Positions 23,801 through 35,700 of a stretch of 64,000 nucleotides of DNA are shown here, one piece after another. Position 1 is the stretch's first letter; every line of letters starts with the position of its first letter. The stretch covers positions 3,166,988-3,230,987 of the forward strand of contig CM036167.1 of the NCBI GenBank assembly GCA_020631735.1, in the 5' to 3' direction. The notes below the pieces were generated by a model that was not told the origin of the DNA, searched no databases, and saw only the letters and a list, made by a program, of their open reading frames with translations. The position numbers were made by a program, and so were the translations under genes. This stretch comes from Saccharum officinarum. Taxonomy: Eukaryota > Streptophyta > Magnoliopsida > Poales > Poaceae.

Positions 23801-25757
23801 GGCAATAAATCTTTGCTTATCGTCCTCACCAATTTTTCGACAAGAATCTTTGATGTGATTTCTCAAACTGTTTGTACCTGATTTTCCAATAGCCATCTTC
23901 ATGCCACGGTATCTGCAAACAGCCTTTAGAGCATCATCTACCTCAACCAGATCTGTCTCAAAGTGTTCCCAAACTTTCGACCTCCTATTTGGTGTTCCCG
24001 ATGAATGGTCATCATTGCTTGCATTGGTGCCCGAGCCCTCGGACCGATGAGGAGACATCAGTCCTATCTGTTTAGATTGATGAGAAGACATATGTTCCCA
24101 AATCCACTACTGCTGGTAGCTAACCAACTGTCTGCTAAGGTCTTGCACGTAAACAACAATGAGGTAAGTTTAAATCCACAATACAGAAATGTATGGACAG
24201 AGTAGCAAATAATTTCAGAGCAAGAACTTCTAATGTACCTCACTTCCAAGAGCTGTGTATACATCACTGAACTCAAAGTCCAATGTAACCACTTCCAATA
24301 ATAGCTATGCAATCTGGAACTGACTCAAGTTTCAGTGCATGATCACTGGTAAATACAGTTTTCCCTGCAAATAATCATTCAACAGAATTTTGTGAGAACA
24401 GACAAAACAAGGAAATTACACGAAAAATGACAACTAATACACCACATGTTACAAAAAAGAATGTACCCAATGTTTATATCTCTAGTGCGCTAAATTTTTA
24501 GGCTTGTTTGTGATGTGACAAAAATTCTTTGCAGCAAGTGGTGTACCCAATGTTTATATCTCTAGTGCTCATGCAAGCTAATAAGGTTCTGTCTGCCAAC
24601 CAGAACAATGCATCGAGCACCTTAGGTTTTTGTGATTGATGTGGCATTAAATTAAATTATTACCCAGAATTTCCTGGTGTCTTGTCCTGCTCTCTCTCCT
24701 CTGAGTTTCGGGAGCAAAGCAAGGAATATGCCTGGCATGATATTTTTGCTTTGTTTCCCTCAATATGCATGTGCAAACTGTCCAAAGTGTGTCATCAGCT
24801 TCCTTCAAATGATCTTTCTCCACTTGTGTGCACTCTTTCAAATCAATACTGACTAATATTCATATAAACAGCGTGCTCAATTTTGCAAGTAAGGATACTA
24901 TTCCATTGCCAGATAATGTTAGGCCGGCTAGCTATAAGATTCAGTAAAGGCAAAGAGATTGAATCCTATGTATATGTATGTGCTCCTAGAGCCCGTCAAT
25001 ATGTAATGTAACAAACTGTCATCTCACACAAGCTACAGCTAAAATATCAGGGGATCACCAGTTGCTCACTCGCTACAATACTTCAGACACTGGCCTAATA
25101 TGTTATCCTTATCACATAAAAAAGTGTGCACGTGCACATGACGCCGGCGCTCACCGTCCTCTACTCCTTGGTTCTTGCACAAGGCGTCTTCTTGCACTAG
25201 GCGCCGGATCGAGGCAGGGGAAGGGAGGGGAAGGAGACTGGCCGAACCTAGACCGGAGCTGGGAGAGGATGGCGGCGTTGCTGCTAGTGCTGGGGCGGAA
25301 GATGCGACGGAGAATCTGTGCCGGAGCTTGGTTCACTGGGCCGTGGATCAAGCTGTTGCCACCCAGGATCTGCTCAACTCCCACTAGATTAGGGCGTTGC
25401 CATGCTGGGATGGGAGGGCGGACTGCGCGGCGGCGGGGGTGGGCGTGGACGTGCCGGTGGGGTGAGGTCGCGGTGGGTGTCGTGGCCGGCGCCGGCGCGG
25501 CTCGAGGGAGGGGCGGGCGGCGGCCGTCGGATTGGGCGGCGGCACGTTTCTGTAGGCGTTGGGAGGCCTGGAACGAAGCAACGAGCAAGGGTCGTACGTC
25601 TAATTACCCATTCCAACCCGCCCCAACCCGTAATTGCCCTCAACCCAACCCAACCCTACCCGCAAGGTATTAAAACCCACTTCCACCCATCCAAATAAAC
25701 TCCATAGCAGAACCCACCCCGAAAAACCCGTTTTCACCCGACCCATTAGCAAGGCTA
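20838..25757 (-). mobile_element. hAT DNA transposon (4,920 bp), transposase broken
   Basis: Terminal inverted repeats TAGCCCTGCTAATGG (left) and TAGCCTTGCTAATGG (right, inverted) lie inside a perfect 8-bp target duplication. Both ends carry subterminal arrays of ACCCACCCC/CCCAACCC-like units (20863-21005 and 25600-25740), the kind of array hAT transposases bind. A decayed minus-strand transposase lies at 22543-24091. 25150-25590 is GC-rich and probably held the transposase promoter or first exon. 21010-22540 and 24100-25150 show nothing recognisable. Intact ends mean it could still be moved by a transposase supplied elsewhere. Confidence 0.9.
22543..24091 (-). pseudogene. hAT transposase, BED finger plus dimerisation domain, decayed
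   Basis: From 24091 leftwards: a BED-type zinc-finger region (SKVWEHFE ... LRNHI), in which the second cysteine of the expected C-x2-C is an arginine (AVCRYRG). Then the start of the RNase H-like catalytic core, with FTSDLWTS and TLDNAANN, two acidic positions typical of hAT. An in-frame TAA at 23288-23290 interrupts it. The frame shifts near 23090. The C-terminus (22543-23100) has the hAT dimerisation signature WWK...YPVLSAMARDFLAIP...VASESAFSLSGR. About 500 residues can be traced against roughly 650-700 usual for the family, and the middle of the core seems missing, so it is internally deleted as well as mutated. Confidence 0.85.
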
Positions 25758-25765
25758 CTCGGTGA
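25758..25765. repeat. 8-bp target site duplication of the hAT element, right copy
   Basis: CTCGGTGA, identical to 20830-20837. Confidence 0.9.
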
Positions 25766-26000
25766 CCGTCTTCGTAGCGTGGTGGTGCGCGGCCCATAAT
25801 TGGGCCCCGTGCCTCCGTTCCGTCCAGGGATCTCACGCCTACAGCCCACACCGCCACACCACAGGGCCGTGTCCGTTCCCGCTCACACTCGCGGTCCGTT
25901 CGCGGGTATATCTCCTTCTTCTTCCGCTTCCTGCCTCCTGCCTCCTTCCCTCCTCGTAATCTGCCCGTCCGTGGCTCGCAGTACTACATTGCATTAGCTG
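25758..26000. repeat. Segmental duplication copy A, right piece
   Basis: GCGCGGCCCATAA..TTGGGCCCC..TCTCACGC and the following pyrimidine-rich stretch (CTTCCTGCCTCC..CCTCGTAATCTGCC) align with 28099-28260. Boundaries are approximate. Confidence 0.55.
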
Positions 26001-26550
26001 GCTGACTTGGCAACCATCCCTAGATCTCCGCGAGCTGTATTGCATTGCATCACGCTCCAATCTTTGACGCCTTGGCGGATCAGATCTCTCGTGACGCACC
26101 ACCACCAACCAGCTCGCGATATGATGCACAAGGTGATGCGAGCCAGCAGGGAGCGAGACGCTAAACAAATCACGAACCCCGAGGAGCCTAAAAGATTTGT
26201 CCGGCCGGGCTGCGTTTTGCCGACGACTTGGTGAATGCATATGCATGCTGGGCGGCGGCGCGTGCGTGGGATAGTGACTGTGAAAATCTGCCGACGACTG
26301 CTCGGGGATTGTGGATGGTGACTGCAGCGGCGGAGGGTGAACTAAAATATGGGGGGGGCTAATGTGTCCAATGCTAATTGTAATTACACTAATGCTACAG
26401 TAATTTTTTTAAAAGAAATAAAAAATGAATAATGCCTGAACGTTAGCGGCCACTAGCCAGCTAACGAGGGCCGTAGTCCGTAGGAGAGCTCCGTAATGGA
26501 CTCCCTGTACGATATATTTATTGGGCTGCTATGCTAGCTTGTTTTAAAAA
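26001..26550. other. Intergenic DNA
   Basis: No gene or repeat recognised. Short open frames here have no family resemblance. Confidence 0.5.
26542..26550. repeat. 9-bp target site duplication of foldback element B, left copy
   Basis: TTTTAAAAA, repeated at 27663-27671. Nine bases is the Mutator-superfamily length. Confidence 0.75.
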
Positions 26551-27662
26551 GGAAAAAGTCTATTTTTCCTCCCCCAACTCTCACAAAAGTTCACTTTTCC
26601 TCCCTCAACTTCAAAACCGGACAAACCACCTCCCTCAACTTTTCAAACCGTGTATTTTACCTCCCTCGAGCGGTTTTGAAGGCGGGTTGCTACAGTAAAC
26701 GACGGAATGCTACAGTAAACGGCGGTACGCTACAGTGCCCATGTTTTTGTATTTTTTTTTATTTATTTCTGCTGAATCTTTAAAAAATCATAGTAAATCA
26801 CAGAAAAATCATAAAATAGAAAATCTAATTTTGTTGCACTCCACACGAGTAGATCTACACAGTGAATATATAATATGGTATGCTTTAGTACAAAGTTTTT
26901 GCTATGAAAGTTTTGTCTTTTTCTTTTTTATTTATTTGACTGAATCTTTGAAAAATCATAGTAAATCATAGAAAAATCATAAAATAGAAAAATCTAATTT
27001 TGTTGGACTCCACATGAGTAGATCTAGATAGTAAACATATAATATGATATGCTTTAGTCCAACAAAATAATTATAGAAGCAGCAGCTATGAATTATTGCA
27101 ATTAATTATAGAAAAACATAGATCTAAAGCTACAACAAAAATTTTGTACTAAAATATACCATATTATATGTTCACTATATAGATATGCTCATGTGGAGTC
27201 TAACAAAATTAGATTTTTCTATTTTATGATTTTTTTTGTAATTTACTATGATTTTTCAAAGATTCAGCCGAAATAAATAAAAAAGAAAAAGGCAAAACCT
27301 TCGTAGCAAAAACTTTGTACTAAAGCATACCATATTATATGTTCACTGTGTAGATCTAATCATGTGGAGTGCAACAAAATTGGATTTTCCATTTTATGAT
27401 TTTTCTGTGATTTACTATGATTTTTCAAAGATTCAGCCGAAATAAATAAAAAAAGAAAAGACAAAAACATGGGCACTGTAGCAAAACCACTGGACACTGT
27501 AGCATACCGTTGTTTACTGTAGCAAAACCGCGTTCAAAACCGCTCGAGGGAGGTAAAATGCACGGTTTGAAAAGTTAAGGGAGGTGGTTTGTCCGGTTTT
27601 GAAGTTGAGGGAGGAAAAATGGACTTTTGTGATAGTTGGGGGAGGAAAAATAGACTTTTTCC
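26551..27662. mobile_element. Foldback (hairpin) element B, Mutator-like MITE
   Basis: A 1,112-bp element whose halves are inverted repeats over nearly their whole length. The left end reads GGAAAAAGTCTATTTTTCCT, and the inverted right end has the same sequence. Arms contain CCTCCCTCAACTT / CAAAACCGGACAAACCACC blocks, copies of a GCTACAGTAAAC-type unit, and AT-rich internal repeats around CTACACAGTGAATATATAATATGGTA. A 9-bp duplication TTTTAAAAA flanks it. Same family as element A. No coding capacity. Confidence 0.85.
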
Positions 27663-27671
27663 TTTTAAAAA
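27663..27671. repeat. 9-bp target site duplication of foldback element B, right copy
   Basis: TTTTAAAAA, identical to 26542-26550. Confidence 0.75.
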
Positions 27672-29600
27672 TAAGGAGTATACTGGTTGCTTCGTGGGCT
27701 AGTTAACTAGTAGTCATCATACTGGTTGCTTCCTGGACCTTTAGTTTTCGGCTGCAGGAAAGGGGGCGGCGGGAGCCCAGTTTCGCCTCTACTGGGCTCT
27801 GCCCCTGGGTGACTGTGACAAACCAAGATGAATCACTTGTCCCAGTCCCAGCTAAGATTGACTTTCTTTTAGATGTTTTTAGTTTGTCAGCTGCATGTAT
27901 GTTAAAAGACTGTCGCGTTCTGGTTTACTATTCTGAAGTAGTATGTCTTATGGAGCTTTACGATTTTTCTGGGGCATGGCTGACGAGAGCATGGAGCATC
28001 GCTGTTTTTATTATTATTATTTTGATAACAGGAGCATCGCTGTGGACGGGTTGAGCATTACGAATCAGCTGCATGGCTAGCCGGATGCCAGCGAGCAGCT
28101 CGGTACCGTGGCGGCGGGCGCGGCCCATAAGAGCTATTGGGCCCCCGTGGCTCCCTCTTTCGCTTGGGCTCTCACGCGCCGCGGTCCTGTCGCAACGCGG
28201 GCCATCTCTTCTCCAGTCTCCCTCGTCCCTCCGCTTCCTCCCTCCTCGGAATCTCCTACTAACGCCTTATTTTGCCACGTGTCCTTCGTCCGAACGTGAG
28301 CGTCAGTTTGGCGTCTCCTTTCTAGAGCCTTCCCGTTTAGGCGTTTACCCGGTCGCCTACCTCGGCGCTCGCCTATTCCTCCGACTGCTTCCGCCCTCAG
28401 CCTACAACGCCGCCCTCCACTCCACAGCTCCAGTGTCCTCCTGATCCTTCATCCGCAGTAGGCGTCGGCTGTCTCGAAGGCGTCGGCAGCACGGCCGAGG
28501 ACCAAGCTCGACGTTTCATGGAGGCTCGATCTCTGCGGCGTGGCCGTATCTATCTTTCCGGCCCGTGCTCCATCGCCTCCCTCCTCCTCTTGCGCTACCC
28601 ATGGCTGCGCACTGCAACAACGTTGGTGGCACACGGCAAGTGACTAGGCGCCCAAGGCCGCGGTGACAGAAGCCCACCGCGCGGCTTGGGGCAACGATGG
28701 CAGCTGGTCTCTTATCTCGTCCTGGCGTTGTACGCCTCTGCCTGTTCTGGCCACCGGGTCTCGACTCTCGAGGAGAGGCAACACTTCTCCGACGGTGTCC
28801 GTTGCCTTGGCCCGGCTATTGCACAAAATCGTCGATAAAATTCCGCCAGCGGTTGCCCTCGCCTCCCCGCTGCTTCTGTTGTCCCGTTCCCTCGCCTCCT
28901 AGCCTGCGCATGTTTCTGGCTACTGCAGCTTTAATTTCTTCTTGCACGCGGGCAGCCGAGCTACAAGGTCTGTCCCTGCTACCCGCTACTGCAGATCGAG
29001 CACACATGCACACCAATTGGTCGATGCTTTGCCTCAGTAAGTTGAGCTCCCTTACCTTTTGCGCAAGGCCTCAACGCCAATGCACGCGTTTCCTTGCTTA
29101 CCCGAGGAGTACTGCTGCCCCCTGTCTATGCCTCGGCGCCCTGACAGAGCATGACACCGCCGTGCCATTCGAACCTCCGTCGGTACCGCGCGCTGGCGAC
29201 AAAACGGGAGGTCGCATCGCAGCAGTGCGTGCCCGTGATGTGCGTGCCCATGAATTCCAATTGAGCTTTCGCCTTTTTCTTCTCTGTGATTTTATAAAAG
29301 GGTATGCAAGTGAACAATACGTGTTAATTGGTACTAACCTCTGAATATTGTGATGATAGATTGATTCAATCAGACAACCATTGCTTGCATGTCTTCTTAC
29401 CATCCTTTGTTTTTTCTATCGTACTGCAAGTGGAAGAACAACTCGACAAGTTAGACTAGACAACAAATTGTGTATCAATGAGTGCTGCAATATCAACAGC
29501 AGTGCTAATTACATACAGGTGTCCACAACATCTACACCAGGACAATAAGGATGCGAATACTAGTCTGTCCGTCGGTCCGTCCAGTCTCGCTCGCAGTTCA
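27672..29600. other. Intergenic DNA upstream of HAK
   Basis: No recognisable gene. 28034-28280 is copy B of the segmental duplication. 28080-29300 is GC-rich with several open frames of 60-215 codons that overlap on both strands and resemble no family I know; these look like composition effects, though an unrecognised or non-coding transcript cannot be excluded. Confidence 0.5.
28034..28280. repeat. Segmental duplication copy B (no hAT insertion)
   Basis: Diverged direct copy of 20769-20837 joined to 25758-26000. At the position of the hAT target (CTCGGTGA) it reads CTCGGTAC and is uninterrupted. Confidence 0.55.
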
Positions 29601-29607
29601 CCACGGG

Positions 29608-29638
29608 CACGTGGCGTAGACCTCGGCCGCTATAAAGG
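29608..29638 (+). promoter_or_regulatory. HAK core promoter: G-box and TATA box
   Basis: CACGTG at 29608-29613 and TATAAAGG at 29631-29638 lie about 140 bp upstream of the proposed start codon at 29772. The G-box is a common target of bZIP and bHLH factors in plants. The pairing supports 29772 as the true first exon. Confidence 0.55.
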
Positions 29639-29771
29639 CCAGTACTCATCAGCCTCGCCCCCGTGCGGCCGTCAGACAGCAGCAGCACCAGCCACCAGGC
29701 AGAGGCTGCCGCCGGCCGCCTTCGTTTTCTAGCTCGGCTCCGCTCCACCGAGGCGGCTCTCGGAGCTCCCC

Positions 29772-32700
29772 ATGACGACGCGGAGCCGCCTGGATCTCGA
29801 GACCGACCGCCCCGGCCGCGGCCGCAGCGGTCCGCCCGAAAATGAGCAGGCGGAGGTTAGTTCGCTTCGCACTACAAAACCTCTCCTTCCATGAGGCTGT
29901 ACGTACCAGATTTCCTTTTGTTTTCATTCGAATTCGAGCCTTCATCACCTTCGGCATCTCCTCTCCTAGTGGATTGTTGGGCAGTCCTTAGTTTCATTTT
30001 TCATACGCTCTTGTCACATGCAGTACCTGGGGTTTAGTGTTTCATCAGCTGTAGTAGTAGTAGATGATTGCATATGCATGACTACAGTTATACTCTAGCT
30101 AGTAGGCATTTTTCAGTTGCTGTGATTGAGGTCATGTGGACACGCACTCTAGCCTGAATGGATTTGGTAGGATTACGTGGCGAGTCACGAGTGGGAACAC
30201 ACGGGGAAGGAAGACGGGAAGTTATCTGGGTCGTGATAGGTACGTGGACCACATTCCAAAGCCCGTGCTCTTGTGCGTGCGTTCCGCGACGGTGATCACT
30301 GAAAACGAATAGCCTTGTCACCTTGCAGTGAGTGCAGGTCGATTTTCTGCTGTTTTTAATTCCCAGTGCCGTTAGAGACTTTAGGGCGTGTTTAGATCCA
30401 AAAATTTTTGGGACACTTTTTGTTGTTATTTGGTAAAATTTGTCCAATTATGAACTAACTAGGCTCAAAAGATTCATCTCGACATTTACAGACAAACTAT
30501 GCAATTAGTTATTTTTTTACCTACATTTAATGCTCCATGCATGTGTCAAAGATTCGGGTACTGCGCAAAAAATTTTGGGCCTTTTTGGCCATCTAAACAG
30601 GGCCTTAGTATTTGTTTTTTTTAACTGTCTACGCGCGGTGATCCAACTGCTTGTCCTACCCTTTGCTTCCTTTTCTGCCTCCATTATTTGTTCATGAAAA
30701 GTCAGTCCTTTTTTTTCATTTTTTCAAAGTTATCATCATCTGCAGCCTGTCGTTGCATTGATGTGATTACACCTTTTGATCGTTGACTTGACCAGAGGTC
30801 GTCTCATTATGCACGCAGTTCGTCCTCCTGTCCTGTCCAAAATTTTCAACATCTGTACTACGTCGTTTAATCAAGGACTTGACTAAGGGGTGTTTAGTTC
30901 CCACCTAAAAAATTTTCCCACCTGAAAATTTTTTCATCCCATCACATCAAATGTTTGGACACATACATGGAGTACTAAATATAGAAAAAAAAAATAATTG
31001 CACAGTTTGGTTGAAAACCACGAGATGAATCTTTTAAACCTAATTAGTCCATGATTAGTCTTAAGTGCCACAGTAACACACATGTGCTAATGATAGATTA
31101 ATTAGGATTAATAAATTCATCTCGCGGTTTCCAGGCGAGTTATGTAATTAGTTTTTTTATTAGTATTCGAAAACCCCCTCCGATATCCCATAAAACATCC
31201 GATGTGACACCCAAAAACTTTTCACCCACCAACTAAACACCCCCTAAGGGTAATAAAAAAAAGGACTTCACTAAGGGCAATGCTTGGTTCTGATTCTCAC
31301 AGTGAGATTCTGGATTCTAGATGGTTACTGTAGAGTCTGGATTCTGGATAAACAATGAAGGGTGTTTGCATCTCATTACCATAATGATTATTGCTTTTAT
31401 ACAATGAAAAACTCCAAATAGTAGGTTTTAGGTAGATAGGTGGATTCTGCTGTAGAATCTAATAGTATAACCCAAGTGTTTGGATCTTATTCTCATTTTA
31501 CTACCTCATTCTTTTTTTTTCTTAGGACATCCAAATAGAGCCTAAAAGGTCATTAGCATATCGGTCTGAAAAAATACTAGTTATATTCTATAAGAATAAA
31601 ACAATCTAATTTGAACAGTGGGTTCCCGGATACAGTATGCATTTAATAAACAGATACAAGATGAATAGATAGATCTTTCCTCTTTCACTCGCACTATCAC
31701 GTGACTCTTTGTTCCCCTAACTTGTAGAGGTCGGGAGTGATGTCGATGCCTTTCCTTTTTCCTATAAAGTATCAGAAGCACTGAATGTTATTTCCTTATC
31801 GCTTTCATCACAAGTCGTTGGTGTGCTGACCAAAGGTCTATTTGGTTCCATCCATTCTAAGTTTTAACGGCAACCATTGCCGGCGTACAGCTCTGCAAAA
31901 TCTCTGTAAATCCAGGATCATAGCCCCAAGGCATCCATCGGCCACTCGCTTAATATCATACATCGCATAATAATGTGACTGGCATCAGCCACGTCGTCGA
32001 CCTCTGGATGTTTCATTTCTTCTGCTAGAATATTCTTTCCTCTTAGTGAAACATTTTTCTCTTCTGCTAGAACAAACAGTTGTTTAAAAAAAGTTCCACC
32101 GTTATAAAAATATTCTACTCGAAGAAAAAGTAAGTGTTCCAACAACTAGAAGTGTAGTGAAATCTGTCAAACCAGATAAGTCCTCAACCTGACGTCAGTG
32201 CTCGTGTCCGGCTCAATTGTCCAAAGGAGCTGTAATTCGGGGGGAAAAACTAAAAATGTGGTATAGGTTTTAGCCGCTTAAGCAACAGACAACACCGCCC
32301 CGCTATGCCCGATCCGTCCGATCGCAGCAGCCAATCAGCCAATCGCAGTCCGCGCAGCCTTCTAGCGCCAGTGATCTCCGTCCGGTGCTCTCCGCGACAG
32401 AACTGAGAGAACATTGCCTCTTCCTTTTCTGCATGGCTATATGTTTGTACCAGTACTAAAGATGAAAACGGTCGAAAACGGACTTACGATATAGAAAAAT
32501 GAAAACGGTCGGTTCGGGATATTTCTACATTTAGCAATTAAAGAGTACAAAAAATGGTTGAAAATGGTTGTGAAACCGATTGAAACTGACAATTTTTCAT
32601 GTTAAAAAACGATTCATAATATAGAAAACGAAAACGGTCAATTCAAAATATTTCTATTCCGTTTTCATCCCTAACCAGTACTGTATGTACCGATTCAGAA

Positions 32701-35700
32701 CCTGTGCCTCTTTCCAGGCTCTGATTTTTTTTTCTTGTTCTTCTGTTTGCCTTAAGGAAAAGTCTTGCATGCTTGTGTTGCCTTGACCAAAGTGTATTCA
32801 CGATGTAACATTTTCTGTAGCACTAAAGCCACCAAACTTGTTCATAACTATCATGAGCCCCACACGTTTATTTCCACTTGGGCAACACGCTTGGTTGACG
32901 TTGACTCCAGTTATTAGCTACGAATTCAGATAGCTGCTTGCTTTATATGATGCCCTGTGGTGCAGTAGTGCAATATGTGCATCTCTCTTATTTTTTTTAG
33001 AAGGGACGGTAAATGCTTTGCCGCGATTTTTATTAGACGAAGAAAATAAAAATACAGGGTCGACCTAGTTTTTTTGAGTGTAAACTGGGTCAAAAACCAC
33101 CAATTGAGAAAGTGCACCATTAATCCTGACTAACTATTGGAAACATCATCCAAGCAACTAACGAATTTGACCCACAACTTGCTCAACCTTGAGCCAACTT
33201 GGTCAAAAACGACCCAACTAGCAACTCAGCTGCACAAACTAAACAAGAAAAACCAAGCATAACAACTGCAATGGGGAGGAAACGACTAACTGACAACTAG
33301 AAAAAGGAACACAACACAGAGATCACCAACAACTAAGAAGAAACACCACCAACTCTGACCGAAAGCACCACCAGACTCAGAATCCCTGAAGCAAGGTAGA
33401 GAGTTAACGGGTTGAAGGCAAGTTTGACCGGACTGTCCTAGAAAAAACTTCCAACTACGCCACCCTCATTCGAGTTTTCTTCACCTTCTTGGGCTGCCCG
33501 TGCTCGATTAGGGCCGTGAGTGCCTGTGCTCTGTTTGGTTAGCGGACGGTCCAAGTATTGCGCTAAGCGATTAAACTCATCAGAGCTTGAGGCATCAGTT
33601 GGGGAAGGAGATGGATCCCCCAACTTTTTAGCAACCACATCTTGTGCTAGTTGCATTGAGTTATTCCCTAGTGTTCTCTTTGCTTTCTCTGCTAGTCTGC
33701 AACTTTTTCGTTGGCTATCTTCCATTGTCACTATCTCAGTTCTTGTGGGAGTTTGTGTTTGCTCAGCCGTCTGATACTCTGATAAGTTTGGTGGCAATTG
33801 CAACAAAGGTGCTGATATCGGTAAAGTGATATGGTCGATAAACCGCTCAATAGTCATGATATCTCCAGGTAGCTTCTCAATAATTGGAGTTCTTGTTAGT
33901 GATTGTGTTTGCACAACTTGCTCAGAGTCTTGTAGCCCGGTAGCCCTGTTGAGTAGAGGTGTTGCCGCAACATGAACCTCTTGTGGAGTTGGTGATGGCA
34001 CCATGTTGCCATCATCACTTTTGCGTGTCTCATGCTCCTCTTCGCTCACACTCTTTTTCCTGCGCCTATACACCAACAATTCTTTAGTCACTTCTATCCG
34101 CCTTTCCAAAAAGAAAGTTTTGTTATCTTTCAGCTGGTTGATTAATACTAATGCCTTCCCTCAACTATGAGCAGGTTGGCAATTTTCGCAAAGATCTAGT
34201 CCTTGCTTACAAGACTCTCGGCGTTGTGTTTGGTGGCCTCGTCACGTCTCCCCTCTACGTTTACCCCTCGATGAACTTGTCATCTCCTACAAAAGATGAC
34301 TACATGGGGTTATACAGCATAATGTTTTGGACTCTTACTTTGATTGGTGTGGTCAAGTATGTAGGCATAGCACTTAATGCCGACGATCATGGTGAAGGTA
34401 ACTACCGTGCCCATGCTGCTTTTCTTCTTTTTGAGTTTGTGGCCGTGTTGGAAGAAAACTTAGTTCTGAAAGTTTTGATATTTTGGCCACTTATGTTGGA
34501 AGAAAACTTAGATCACTTTCATCTCTGCTGTATATATATTATCTACTATTGCTCGGTCAATTTATTTGACGAACTGAACTGAAAGGCCTGACAGAGCCAC
34601 TTATGTTGGAAGAAAACTTAGATCACTTTCATCTCTGCTGTATATATTATCTACTATTGCTCGGTCAATTTATTTGACGAACTGAACTGAAAGGCCTGAC
34701 AGAGGGGGGCCTGTAGTTTCTAGAAAAGACTTCTCTCTGGGCAGATCGAATATTACTTTGTAACACACTAATAAGAGCATTTTCCCCCTGTAGGAGGTAC
34801 ATTTGCCATGTACTCTCTGTTGTGTAGGCATGCTGATATAGGCATACTTCCTTCCAAAAAAGTTTATTCAGAAGAAGAGCCTCTACTTCAGAATCAGTCT
34901 GCAAGAGCTGGAAGGCCTAGCTGGCTGGGTAAGTTCTTTGAGCGAAGCATAACAGCCAGGAGAGCACTGCTCTTCATGGCAATACTGGGAATGTGCATGC
35001 TCATTGGGGATGGCATACTCACTCCTGCTATTTCAGGTTTGTCCCTATGCTTAAGATAGTCATTTTTGTGATCCCAGCGACATCTGTCACTTCATTCTTT
35101 ACCTCATCATTTCAGTATTATCAGCGATTGAAGGGTTGAGAGGGCCATTTCCTTCTGTCAGCAAGCGTAAGTGGTTTGAGAGCTGTAACCAAGGAGTAAT
35201 TACAACAAATCTTCTGACACAGACATTGCTAATAGACTGATCCTTCCTTTCAATATCACAGCTGTAATCGAAGCTCTGTCTGCTGTGATCCTTATCGGCT
35301 TATTCTTACTACAAAAGTATGGGACCTCAAAAGTGAGCTTTCTGTTTTCACCGATCATGGCAGCATGGACTTTCACCACTCCAATTATTGGCTTGTATAG
35401 CATTGTTCATTACTATCCCGGCATCTTCAAAGCCATTTCACCGCATTATATTGTTCGTTTCTTCCTGAGAAATAAAAAGGAAGGGTGGCGCATGCTCGGT
35501 GGAACTGTTCTATGCATCACAGGTAACAACTTTACACCGCCATGCTTTTGACCCATCAAATATGATGCAACATCAACATAACCACGAATCCTTATGTGTA
35601 CAGGTGCTGAAGCTATGTTTGCAGATCTTGGCCACTTCAGTAAGAAGGGTATTCAGGTTATTTTTCATCAACATTGAAACCTTGAGGTCCTTTCGTTGTG

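Noticed and set aside
25062..25698. Overlapping frames in the GC-rich right part of the hAT element
   Set aside because: Open on several frames of both strands at once, no motif; probably the promoter or leader of the transposase.
28073..29344. Candidate genes upstream of HAK (123 and 215 codons)
   Set aside because: No recognisable domain, overlapping frames on both strands, no splice or promoter support; left as unannotated.
34151..34174. ATG at 34151 as the start of the HAK protein
   Set aside because: It lies in a branch-point and acceptor sequence (TACTAAT...GAGCAG). An upstream exon with TATA box and matching phase fits better.
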